64,000 bases of DNA from Adineta steineri (lineage: Eukaryota; Rotifera; Eurotatoria; Adinetida; Adinetidae). Below are positions 1 through 10,473 of this stretch, piece after piece; the first letter of the stretch is position 1; every line of letters starts with the position of its first letter. Where the stretch lies: the NCBI GenBank assembly GCA_905250115.1, contig CAJNOI010000002.1, forward strand, positions 40,831 through 104,830. Reading direction: 5' to 3'. A program made the position numbers and the translations under genes. A model generated the notes under the pieces. The model saw only the letters and a program-made list of their open reading frames with translations. It was not told where the DNA came from and did no database searches.

Positions 1-550
1 ATAGAAAAAACATGAACGAGCAGAACGAGTGAAATGAAAGAATATATATATATATGCACTATTACTCATATGACAACTCACTCATCAATGTGTCAATGCT
101 GCAGTTGTAGAGGGCACTACTACATACATTGTTGTATATACTTAAATAACAAAGCATGTTGCCTTATAAGCCATGCTTTTCCGTATATTTCTTTACTTTT
201 TAATATAATAAATGATTTATTCATTATTTTTTATAAAGATAAATATTTTTTGGGTGTAGGTGTGGATGTATACAAGATGAAAATATCACGCACGACTATT
301 CACAGGGACTTATCCACACCCGCTAATTGTCTGGTGATACAAAGAAGAGAATAATGAACAATTAGTAGAAGATAATGGAATGGTCACTAAGAGCATTTAT
401 TAAAAGTGAACTCTCCATAGATGTGCATATTTCGAAGAAAACTGAACCATGCCAAATGTACTCATTGTTTCAAAACATCTTGTTTTCTACTCTCTATCTA
501 AAATGTCAAGATTTAGAATAGTAAATTTTTGAATCAAATAAACTAATTAC
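1..550. other. Left-edge stretch without an intact gene
   Basis: No convincing coding exon. A 106-codon open frame at 34-354 is low-complexity and is not counted as a gene. The stretch holds a TGTGGG-like inverted pair (259-267 and 312-320). Lower-strand sequence after the splice-donor-like GTAATT at 550 may hold more of the neighbouring channel remnant, but I could not align it. Confidence 0.5.
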
Positions 551-1076
551 CTCGTTCAATTCTCATAACTCTCATAACACCAATTGATAAAACAACAATC
601 ATTGTATCAAGTTGATTCCATCTAACAAAATTTCATTTCGTACTTTTCTTTACAATAACGGAATGGTCCTAATGCAATAACTCTTGTTGTTGATTCAAAT
701 GCAGTTGTTAATACAGAATTTAAATGATGAAATTCGAGTATTTAGAAGAACAAACAAAACCTCTAATATAAATATATTTTATTTGAATATTATCGGTAGT
801 GTTAAATAAAATTCTAATGATATTGTAACAACATTAGGACTAATAACAGCAGCAGCAATGATTAAGTCAAAATATTTACTATTACATGCATCATGGAAAT
901 GTCTTCTCCATGGTGAAAAATGTATATAATGTGATATTTCATGCATATGACGTCGTTTACGTTCAATTTTTTTGCACGTTCTTGTTCAACACCAGTACCA
1001 AACAAACATATTTAATACAAAAAAGCGAACAAGTAATAAACATGAAATAACATAAACTAAATCAGCTACATTGTAG
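551..1076 (-). pseudogene. Decayed fragment of a T-type (Cav3) voltage-gated calcium channel
   Basis: Read on the lower strand in shifting frames, this stretch gives a series of peptides in the order expected of a Cav3 alpha-1 subunit. First comes the end of repeat III S6 (…RFFVLNMFV, about 1076-1001). Next is a basic III-IV linker (EQERAKKIERKRR, about 989-945) and repeat IV S1 (CNSKYFDLII, SLEFY). Last is the repeat IV S2-S3 region (TTAFESTTRVIALG, then RWNQLD followed by MIVVLS) down to about 551. Stop codons and frame changes separate the pieces: one after the linker start, one after SLEFYLTLP and one just before RWNQLD. A donor-like GTAATT follows the last piece. The pore loop, most of repeat IV and all earlier repeats were not found. 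The assignment rests on remembered Cav3 motifs such as FFVLNMFV and RWNQLD. NALCN or another four-repeat channel is the alternative. Confidence 0.65.
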
Positions 1077-1955
1077 ATTATACATTATTTGTATTCAGCC
1101 ATTTGCTGATAATATCTAAAGAAAATCATAGAAAATAAATTTTATATAATAATATCAATACATAGTTGTCCTAAATTATCAAATTTATGTTGTTAATTTT
1201 TTCAATGTTTTCACAATAATAAAATAGATAAAGATTAATTTCAGTTTGAAAAATTATTAAAATAAATTAAACAAATATCTCGAAATGTGAAAAAGTCAAA
1301 ATTGTGTTTTTGCGACACTTTCTGTAACGAACTAAACCTCCTGTTGAAAACTGAAAAACGAATAATATCAATTCGATATTCTTCGATGGCAATATATCAT
1401 TGTGATCATAGTTAATATGGAATTTGACATAATATAAGATTTGAATCGAGAGATCGGTTCCGACATGTTTTTTGCTCAAAACTATGTACTGTTGAGAAGT
1501 GTCATTTCGAATAACTTTTTTTCTTGTTGGTTCATTTTGAAATTGTTTACTACGTGTTGAAATATAATAAAACATGCTCATTACTACACTACAAAAAAAG
1601 AAAGTATGCGCACATCTCTATTGCTTATAAATAATGGTAAAATAATTTGCCAATAAAACCCATGTTTTTTTATCTACAAAAGATTTTCGTTTTATTATAG
1701 AATGAAAATAATGAAGCTTATGACCTTTAAGCTATTTATCCCAAACCAATCGATAATCAACACATTTAAATTAGGTTCATTAAATTCTCGAATAAGTTCT
1801 TCTATATTCAAAGATGCATTCGATACCTGTCATAAACAAGAAACATGTTTTAATGTAAATATTTAATGTGATAATTCTTTGGTAGAATACAAAAAAAATC
1901 TGGACATGATATATCAATAAGTTTTATTTTTACATATATAAATAATTAATATATG
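1077..1955. other. Intergenic, no gene recognised
   Basis: AT-rich sequence. A 104-codon open frame on the lower strand (1581-1267) has no recognisable motif, splice context or partner exon. It is left uncalled, although it could be further decayed coding sequence. Confidence 0.4.
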
Positions 1956-2482
1956 CAGGCCTCGCAGTGTGTTTACTTTCCTGATTTTGTCCTGATATTT
2001 TATGAACTATTTTCATCAAAACAAAAGATAAGGTTCAAAATACATTTATTTCAATCATTCATTTCTTCTATTTTTTTTTCTTAATCGGTTGAAATTTTCA
2101 TTATTTTCAATTAATTTAGTTTTCAAAGTAGCTAATTTACTATTAGCAGCTGCCACTAGTACTTCGGCTGTATCGATATCATCAAATCTTTTGTTCTGCA
2201 TAGCTGCAGCAAGTCTTGTAGTTCCTGCGTCTAACATATTAGTCATCTTGTTTAATTCTTCTTGTAATTTTTTTTTGTTCGTGTACGTTTATTAAAGCAA
2301 TTTATACTGAAATATTAATTTTCAATCGTTATTCTTTTTTATATTTACGTAAATTCTACACTAAATAGAGGTATGTCAATACATTTTGCAATGTCCTGAC
2401 ATTTATTTAAATTCCTGATTTTTTTTTCCATTTGTGTCCTGCCTATTTTCCTGATTTTCAACATAGGCCGCTGCGAGGCCTG
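1956..2482. mobile_element. Short DNA transposon or MITE with 12-bp perfect terminal inverted repeats
   Basis: The element starts with CAGGCCTCGCAG (1956-1967) and ends with the exact reverse complement CTGCGAGGCCTG (2471-2482). Similar words (CCTGATTTT, TCCTGAT and their complements) recur inside both ends, so the inverted repeats are probably longer but degenerate. The total length is 527 bp. The CAG start resembles hAT-type ends, but the flanks are so AT-rich that no clear 8-bp target duplication can be named. Inside, on the lower strand, is a short open frame (2246-2055, extendable upstream) with a regular coiled-coil-like pattern (MTNMLDAGTTRLAAAMQN…), possibly a leftover of the parent element's protein. 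No transposase catalytic motif is visible. Confidence 0.6.
2055..2246 (-). pseudogene. Short coiled-coil-like open frame inside the inverted-repeat element
   Basis: This frame encodes 63 residues from the first Met and is open further upstream (KLQEELNK precedes it). It is rich in Ala, Leu, Lys and Asn in a heptad-like pattern and ends in a basic run (RLRKKNRRNE). Its placement between the two terminal repeats suggests a remnant of the protein of the autonomous parent element. No domain was recognised, and it could equally be chance. Confidence 0.3.
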
Positions 2483-3506
2483 ATATTATATTGATTAAAA
2501 TTTTCATTGATATTTTTTACACGTATTTATATCATTTTTTTTCATTCTCTGTTATTTTATAATTATAAAGAGAAGAAGAATGACAAGTTATATATACTAT
2601 TTATGGAAATGAATGAGCTTTATTTTCATGCTTAGCATCATTTAGTTTTGTTGATTTTCATCTATATGCTTTATAATCTAAATGTAAGTTAAAAGATGTC
2701 AACTGGAATTAAAATAAAACCCATATGACTAATGTATATAATGAAATTATATATATATATATAATCTTATCACACCCATTTAATGAAGTCTTAAAACGAC
2801 TAATGTAATATGTTTTACCAACAGAAACAAATGACTTTTCACACTATGATTTGTTGTCTCGATAGTTCTACTGTATATGTCAGAAACATTATGGTCCTAT
2901 TCTTTCATCGCCTAGTTTACCTAATGGGATGGTTCTGAATGATTGAGATCAGTAGTCTAATAAGGATATAATTCTCTCACAATGGCCAAATGACGAATGT
3001 ATCAGTTTCTTGCCATTTAACGTCGCTTTTCCTTTTCCCTCTCTCTCTCTTCTTTTCTTTTACCCTCGATCTCTCAGTATATATAAATATATACACATAC
3101 ATATATATATATATATGTGTATACATGTATATACTAAAACTCCAATAAAATCAGTAAAGTTGTCTCGCCTTTTCTTTTCTTCTATTTAACAAATCAATCA
3201 ATAAAAGGTGAGGAGATTTATTTATTGTTTGACAACGACAAACGAAAAAAACAACGTTGCTCTTCTTTTTTTTCTTCTTTTTTTCTTATTCTATTCAAAG
3301 TTCTCATTCGACTTTTTTCTACAAGTATTTGATTAAGAAACTAACACATATCAGTTCGCCATTAAATTTTATTTTTTTATATCCAATATGTCATAAATAA
3401 AATCTAGAATAGTTTAACACCCTGAATATATAATCCTCATAATTACTTTATTTAGAGAATTGAAAATAGAAGAACACTATATCGGTGATTAGAATTATAT
3501 ATAATC
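2483..3506. other. Upstream region of the metallophosphatase gene
   Basis: No coding exon was seen. It contains a pyrimidine tract (about 3030-3060) followed by an alternating TA-rich microsatellite (about 3076-3135). This is typical low-complexity promoter-proximal DNA in this window. Confidence 0.4.
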
Positions 3507-5481
3507 ATGAATTGTCGAAGTGAAATTAAATTAAATGTTTGGCAAATAGTTTTTTTAACATCTCTCTGTGTTATATCTGTACTCATTGCTACGATTGGTT
3601 GGTTCCGTACAATTGATCCAGTAGAATATGGTACATCACCATCAAGAACACCAAATAAAGTGACGTCAGTTGTTCATTCACATCTTCGAGCAATGCCATA
3701 TCTTGATGATATTGGTTCACCTCCTTTATTGAACAATCCACATTCATATATTCAATGGACATTTTTACAAATGAATGATGTTTATGAAATGATACCATTA
3801 GGTGGTGGAAAAAAAGGTGGTTTAGCTCGTGTAGCAACTATTAGAAATTTACTTCTTCAAGAAAATCCAAATACAATTACTGTTGTATCGGGTGATATTG
3901 TTAGTCCATCAGCATTAGGTATGAAAAGATAATATTTACTAATATATGAAGAAAAATGATATATGAAATCGAACGTTTTTTTTGTGGTCAAACATAAAAG
4001 TTATTTTGAAAAGGATAAATTTACTTAGTAAACATATTTTTATTGATTTAATTTATTTGACAAAATAATTATGTTTTACAAAAGAAAAAGAGTCAGATAC
4101 TATTTCTAAATAATAAAATAATTTTTCGATGTTCATACAAAATTCATTTTTTAGGAAATAGCAAAGTTAATGGTATTCCGTTAGATGGTAAACAAATGAT
4201 TGCGACATTCAATGTTCTTGGTGTTGATTATGCTACATTAGGCAATCATGAATTTGATTTACAAGAACAATCATTACGACTTCGTTTAGATGAATCTCAT
4301 TTTAAATGGATAGCATCAAATGTATATGAACGTAATTCAACAAAACCATTTCACAATATTTTACCATATAAAATTGTCAAAATTTCAAATGTTACAATTC
4401 TTCTTATTGGTTTAACTATTGATGATAATCTTGGACCAATACCAGATAAACCCTATGTTAATATAACATCTCAACGAGAATTACCAGAATTTACAGCACA
4501 TTATATAAAACATCTTCGTCATGATTTACATTTAAAATGGGATGTACTTATTTGTTTAACACATGTAAATATGCAAAATGATATTGAAATAGTTGAACAT
4601 AATCCATCTATTGATGTACTTATGGGTGGACATGAACATGAAAATTATTATTTAAAACGTGGATCAAAATATACACCAATATATAAAGCAGATGATAATG
4701 CATTTACAGTATATATTCATCGTTTTGCATATCATCCTCAAAAAAAACAATTATTAATCTATTCGAAACTTACACGAGTATCACCTCATTTTCCTGATGA
4801 ACCTAAAACAGCGCAAGTAGCTAAGTATTATTATGAAACCGGTTTACAATCCTATCGTATAGAAGGTAATTAAAATAGTTTCAATAAATTTATTTATTTA
4901 TTTGTTTTTATTTTTCATTAGGTTATGAACCTGATCGTATAGTATGTACTTTACCGGTTGGTTTTAATTTGGATGGTCGTTCAGCAATGATACGTTCTCA
5001 ACAAACACATCTATCACATGCATTATGTAATGCTGTGATGAATGCAACGAATACAACAATATGTGTCTTTAATTCAGGTGCTATTCGTCTTGATGATCAA
5101 TTAATGGGTACAATAAGTCAATATGATATTTTACGTTGTTTACCATTTACAGCAAATCTCACAACTGTACATATTAATGGTTCATCACTTGTTAAAGTTT
5201 TAACTCGTGGTTTAAGTAGTATTAATACTGGAATGTATATAACTTATGCTGGTTTAGAATATGATACTACAACAGAAAAATGGTTTTTAGCATCTAATAA
5301 ACAATCAGTTGATGATGAACATTTACAATTAACTTTTGTTACAATACCATATTTTTTTCATAATACTGACTTAAAATCTACATCGAAAATTTTAACTAAT
5401 CATACAACAACAATGACAAGAGCATTTATTAATTATCTTGAACGAACATATGCAAAAGACATACATCACAAATCATCTTAA
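3507..5481 (+). CDS. Membrane-anchored 5'-nucleotidase-family metallophosphatase
   Basis: Three exons, 3507-3918, 4155-4865 and 4922-5481, joined by GT-AG introns, give 560 residues. The N-terminus has one hydrophobic segment (about residues 11-31, WQIVFLTSLCVISVLIATIGW) that would act as a signal anchor. The calcineurin-like phosphoesterase motifs of the UshA/CD73 family follow in order: NDVYE, SGDIVSPS, GNHEFD, a histidine in LTHVN and GGHEHE. These supply the usual ligands for a two-metal site. The third exon carries the C-terminal nucleotidase domain (FNSGAIR, then a putative substrate-pocket region). The family hydrolyses phosphate monoesters such as 5'-nucleotides. The NDVYE form of the first motif is typical of a eukaryotic side branch, so the substrate is uncertain. 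An AATAAA lies about 90 bp after the stop. The gene converges with nanos, about 660 bp away. Confidence 0.88.
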
Positions 5482-6142
5482 TATATAAATCTATTTCAAA
5501 AAATCATAGATTTTGTGTCTAACATATTTTTATACTTATCAAAGTGAATAATTCTATGGTTATGCATAAATCAATAAACATATAATTATATTAGATTTTA
5601 TTGTTTGTTTTCAAAATATATCTTAGTTTTTTGACTTATTTTATTTGTTGTACTTAATAAAATAGACATTGAAAAAATCACTACTTGTATGCTTTTTGAT
5701 AGAAATTATTTTCATGGATGAATTACAACAGTAATGAATACAATGATACACATCAATAAAAAAAGAGCAATACCTTTCCATTTAAACGATTCAGAAATAT
5801 GATTTAGATAGTCTATACAATAGATATAATTCCATGACGAAATAAAAAGATTTGAAAGGTTCATACCGTTATACTTAGTTAACTTGCAAATGAGCAGAAA
5901 ATAAAATACATATATGTATCTATGGAAAAGGTTACAATAGCAAGATGAACTATTGACTAGAACACATTTTATATTATGATCTAAGCTCATTTTTTTCTAT
6001 GTATAAAAGATTATTTACAATTCATACTTTCAAATTTTATTAATTAATTAATTATGAATAACTAACAGAATAAATATATATTCCTGAATAAATACAATAC
6101 AAAATTATTTACAATTATAAATAAACAAAAAAAAGAAAAAGA
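5482..6142. other. Convergent 3' region between the metallophosphatase gene and nanos
   Basis: No gene is called here. It should hold the 3' untranslated regions of both neighbours. Two TGTAAATA words lie on the lower strand at 6106-6113 and 6012-6019 (see findings). A 92-codon open frame at 5990-5712 (-) has no coding character. Confidence 0.45.
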
Positions 6143-6856
6143 TTAATTTTTTTTCATAGCTAATTCAATTTCACGCATACGTCGATTTGCTTTAATTTCA
6201 GCTTTAATTGGACAATATTTCATTGTATGTGCTTGATCACCAGATAAATGACAACGTGGACATTTATGAGCACGAAGAATTGGACAAACAGTTATCATTT
6301 TTTCATTATCACGAAGACGATGTGAAGAATAAACATCATAAGTTTCGCCGTTTGTTTTACAAAATGCACATTCAAGATATTCGCCAAAATTTTCACGACG
6401 ATAACGAGCTTTTACAATTAATGATGATAAATCAAATGATGATGAACGAACTGGTAACATAGCTGATGAACGATTATCTGAATTTGATGATGGTGTTGGA
6501 GAAGTTGAAATCTGAAAAAAGATAAAGAATTATAAATATATATATATAAGTAAATAACTTACATATGATGATGCAGGACTTGGAGTAATAATTAATGGAA
6601 TATCCGACATAAATGATGTTTGATACTATTAACATAGATATATTAATTAAAAAAATAAAATGAATTATTTTCTTACCATAGGTGAAGAAGAAAATAATGA
6701 GGTTGATGGACAATAATTACAAAATGATTGTGAACATAATGAAGGTGATGGTGATGGTAAAGGAAACTAAATGAAAAATAGAATAGAAATGAAATGAAAT
6801 ATTTAATGTTATTAACTTACCAATGGAAAAAATGTAGAATTGTTAAGATTCATCAT
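6143..6856 (-). CDS. nanos: Nanos, germline translational repressor
   Basis: Four exons (6856-6821, 6766-6677, 6625-6563, 6511-6143), all phase 0 with short introns, encode 185 residues. The first two-thirds are Ser/Pro/Asn-rich and disordered. The C-terminal part is the Nanos CCHC double zinc finger. Finger one uses C111, C114, H127 and C139; finger two uses C147, C150, H158 and C163, with the family's C-x7-C linker between C139 and C147 and the hallmark SGDQAHTMKYCP (family form SGDNAHTxKYCP). The gap between H127 and C139 is 11 residues where 10 is usual. Nanos binds RNA with Pumilio and represses maternal mRNAs such as hunchback and cyclin B in germ cells. The start is the first of two adjacent ATGs; both follow an AT-rich leader. 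Confidence 0.95.
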
Positions 6857-7149
6857 TATTGTAAATAATTGTGTATTAATCGATAGAAAATAAAAATGAT
6901 TTGTGACGATTGACAAAATAACATTCTCTTTAAATACTCATTTATTTTGTAACTAGTTTACAACTTCTATTACAACTAAAGAAGAAATGGTGTCAAATAG
7001 AAATACATTAATTGATACATAAGCAATGTGTTCTTTTATTCTTAATTAACATAAAAGATAAACATATATTTCATTCAATGACATGTATACACATCAAAAG
7101 AACATACAAACACTTTATACATTAACATTTCATATGTAAAATATTTATT

Positions 7150-7470
7150 TTAACGTACAGGTTTTCGTTGCATATATCGAATTCTATTATCAAAGCATCC
7201 TAAAATAAGTGTACCACAAATACAACATATAAAAAATCCACCAACTAAACAACCAAATATTATTAGAAAAATAACACCTGCATTTTTACTTGTTGCTTGA
7301 TTACTTCCTCTTATTCGTCCATAAAATTCATCAGCATATGTTCTTGCATACCCTTCATTTACTAATAGAATAAGAAGAAAAAAAACATGTCTCTTGTTGT
7401 TTTCAATAATCAACTCACTATTAATTAAGATTAGTAAACTATCAATCCAAATTAGCGATCGGGCAAACAT
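7150..7470 (-). CDS. Small single-pass membrane protein with a Cys-rich segment, family unknown
   Basis: Two exons (7470-7419 and 7361-7150) flank a 57-bp GT-AG intron and give 87 residues. The uninterrupted open frame through the intron also exists, but its Lys/Asn-rich insert looks intronic. The N-terminus is hydrophobic and could be a signal peptide. The rest has a short polar ectodomain (YADEFYGRIRGSNQ), one transmembrane helix with clustered cysteines (GCLVGGFFICCICGTLILGC) and a basic tail. Membrane-proximal cysteines of this sort are often palmitoylated. I do not recognise the family. It is divergent from the gene starting at 7731, with about 260 bp of shared promoter space. Confidence 0.6.
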   Translation of the reverse strand: MFARSLIWIDSLLILINSELIIENNKRHVFFLLILLVNEGYARTYADEFYGRIRGSNQATSKNAGVIFLIIFGCLVGGFFICCICGTLILGCFDNRIRYMQRKPVR

Positions 7471-7730
7471 TTAAACAATCTGTTTTTTTTAATATAGTTA
7501 CCTCAAAGGAATTTTTGTTGTAATCAAAGCTGTTATTCTAAACGTGTCATAGAAGTAAATTATATTTTACGTGATATTTTCTATTGATTCTCTATCTTTA
7601 TAATCAAATATAGTATTATAATTTACACAAGTTTTCTATCAATTGTTTTAAAACGAATTATCTATAGCGACAAAAAAAACTTCATTTCATTATTAATTCA
7701 TTTTATATTAATTTTCTTGTATCTTCATTT

Positions 7731-8624
7731 ATGCTACGTCGATCTCAAAATAAATCAAACAAAAACAGAGCAAATAAGACACCAGCTTCACGAACAGGTC
7801 GATCAACACAATTAAATATGAATGCATGTGATCAAAGATCAAGTAATAATTTCTTTTAATTGTTGTCTTGAAAAATAAAATATTTACAATCTGTAAATAG
7901 TGAATACAACTTCTCGTCTTGAATTACTTGGTAAATTAATGATCGATCAATTAAAAGGATCAGAACGTGATCATTTAAAAGAACAGTTGTCATTGTCTGG
8001 TATTTCTAATTCATCGAGAAGAAGTTTGAAACAACTATTCACGGATTTCTATACATTTAATGAACGACAATGTCATACCATTGGTATTGATAATCATGAA
8101 ACTAATACTAATCAAATAGATGTGCCAGTGAATGAATCTCAAATATCAATGACAATAAAACGTAAAACACGACAACAAACTACAGATAATAAAACGAAGA
8201 AAACACCAACTATTATAACAAGAACTATATGTACAAGAAGTTCAAAATTAAATTCATTAAATAATAATGAAGAACAAATCAGTCATGGTTAGTTAAAATA
8301 TTATTTGTATAATAACAATCTATATTCTTTTAGTTCTGCCAAATCGAACACGTAAACGTCGATCATCCTCAATAAATAATAACATTAACGAAAGTGAAAT
8401 CAATAATGGCGACAAACGCATAGTTGATAATACTAAAGAAATATCTTCAACAAATTCTCATAAAATATTAGGTAGTTCAATAATTAATCAACTTTTTTTT
8501 CTTATGTTTTATACATATTTTAGGAGAAGATGTATCTGGTGTTAAAGTATCTCGTAAAAAACTTCAATCATCTGTTCCATCTCCATTAACAATCGAATGT
8601 TCAAAGCCTACGAATGACTTCTAA
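7731..8624 (+). CDS. Basic, disordered, probably nuclear protein of unknown family
   Basis: Four exons (7731-7842, 7901-8287, 8334-8471, 8524-8624) with introns of 46-58 bp encode 245 residues. The protein is rich in Lys, Arg, Ser, Thr and Asn. It has a basic N-terminus (MLRRSQNKSNKNRANK), a short region of helical character (residues about 38-75, LELLGKLMIDQLKGSERDHL) and several basic clusters (KRKTRQQT, RTRKRRSS) that look like nuclear localisation signals. No catalytic or structured domain was recognised. It ends 218 bp before another basic protein gene in the same orientation, so both may act on chromatin. That link is only positional. Confidence 0.72.
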
Positions 8625-8842
8625 TTTATGACTTAAATTTTTCTGAATACTTTAGTTAGTTTAATAATAAATAAATAGCGCCATGAATAACTAAATAAAT
8701 AACTGGCGCGTTTCTCTAGCAACAATTTATCTTTAGTATAAAACATCGATTTCTTTTTCTACTTTAATTCATTGTTTGTGTTCGAGTGATTTATTTTATT
8801 ATTACGATTATTTTTCTTGTGTATCACGCTACAACAGCGTAA

Positions 8843-10473
8843 ATGTCTTCCAATACGACAACGAATACCGCTAAATTTGAGCGGATGACCAAAGAAGAAA
8901 AATTACGTTTCTGTCAAGATCTTATTAAACAAGCTGCTAATTTAACAAAATCATCAAGTATTAGTGGTATTCGGTCGACAGGCAATAAAACTAATGCTAG
9001 CGGTATACGTTCAAAAAGTAAATCAAGCAAGCGACCAGCTTCAACTAGTGGTGCAACATCGAAAAAAACTAAAAGTAGAAAATCAAAATCACGTGCTAAG
9101 TCAAGTACAGCGAAACGATCATCATCAAAATCTCCAACATCAGATAGTGTTAGTTCTATGATATTCTTTTTTTTTAATTTAAATTAATGAATGTATCTCT
9201 CCTATTGTTTAGTCAACTCAACTGAAACCAAACGATCAACATTCTTCTTTACATCCAGTTAGTATTTGTTTTTATATGATATATAAATATGTCGAATTAT
9301 CTTTAGTCTGAACATAGCACATTAAAATCAAATAGTAAAAAACCTCCTTCTCATACAAGTGTTAAGACTAGTAGTATTAGTGGAACTCGTACAAATTCAA
9401 AAACAGCTAATAAATCTGGAACAATGCAACGATCTTCTTCAAAATCAGTAATATCGATTCTAATAGTTCGATAGTTTATAAATTTATTTTTATATTATTT
9501 AGTCGGTTCGTAGCAAAAAATCAAAGAGTACACATTATCCCATAACAAATACTTCACAATCCATGTTACATCCTAGTGATACAAGTACTAAGAGTTCAAC
9601 ATCAAAGACTGGTTTAAAAGTAAGATAAATAGTTTATTTTATTATGAAAAAAGTAGCTTTAATTTAAATTTATTGTAGCATTCCTCATCAAACACAGATA
9701 CACCACATGGTACAGATTATTTTTTCTTTTCTTTGAAACTCTTTTGAGATTTATTTTTTCAATCAGATATGCATACAAAATCCAGCAGTAAATCTAAGTC
9801 AAAAGGACGTAGTAAGAGCCGAGCAGCTGGTGGTACTTCAAGTATTCGTTCTGGTAGCAAGAGTTCAAAATCTCATAAAAAATCGAACAGAACAGAACCA
9901 GCAAAATCAGGCACGAAAAGAAAGGTTTGACTTCTATGATAAAATCAAGGAATTATTTCTTTAAGATATCTTTCATTTTAGACAGCAACTTCAGGTGTTC
10001 GTTCAGCATCAAAATCATTATCAAATAGAACAAAGAGTGGTAGTAAAACTCGTAAAACTGATACGAAGAGTAGAGCAAAATCAACTAGAACAACAAAAGG
10101 AAAACATCCTCGTAAAGTAGGAAAAAATGGTGCTGAAACATGTGCTGCTCAATTTGTACCAAAATTCAATCCAAATTCAAATAAAAATCAAGTACCAGTT
10201 TATCATATTATTCGTCATGCATTTGGTAATATGGTTCGTGAAGCTATATGTCAATTAGATAAAGACAAATCTGGTATTAGTTCTCAACAAATCATTGATC
10301 ATATACTTAAACATTATACATTTCCAAATAATATATCTGAAGCTGTAATACGAAATCGTACAATGTTTACAATTAATTCAGGTTTACGTGCTGGTACTCT
10401 TCTTACTGTTAGTCCAAATAAAGGCGTACGAATTGGTCGCATGCGTCGTATTTATCCACGTATACTTTGTTAG
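8843..10473 (+). CDS. Linker-histone-like protein with a long Ser/Lys N-terminal tail
   Basis: Seven exons (8843-9148, 9213-9257, 9307-9447, 9503-9619, 9679-9709, 9767-9924, 9982-10473) encode 429 residues. Residues about 335-415 have the pattern of the H1/H5 winged-helix domain: MVREAICQLDKDKSGISSQQ, then an amphipathic helix and a late GTLLTVSPNKG corresponding to the H1 beta-hairpin. The preceding 330 residues are a Ser/Lys/Arg tail with five degenerate SGIRS-like units (ISGIRS, ASGIRS, ISGTRT, SSIRSG, SGVRSA) spread over separate exons. Canonical H1 has a short N-tail and a long basic C-tail, so the order here is reversed. It probably binds nucleosomal DNA. A sperm or protamine-like chromatin protein is an alternative role. 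The H1 match is by motif pattern only. Confidence 0.75.

Noticed and set aside
34..354. 106-codon open frame (+)
   Set aside because: Low-complexity, no domain, and it crosses the telomere-like inverted pair. Probably chance.
1267..1581. 104-codon open frame (-)
   Set aside because: Near the channel relic, but its sequence matches no Cav3 segment I know and it has no splice partner.
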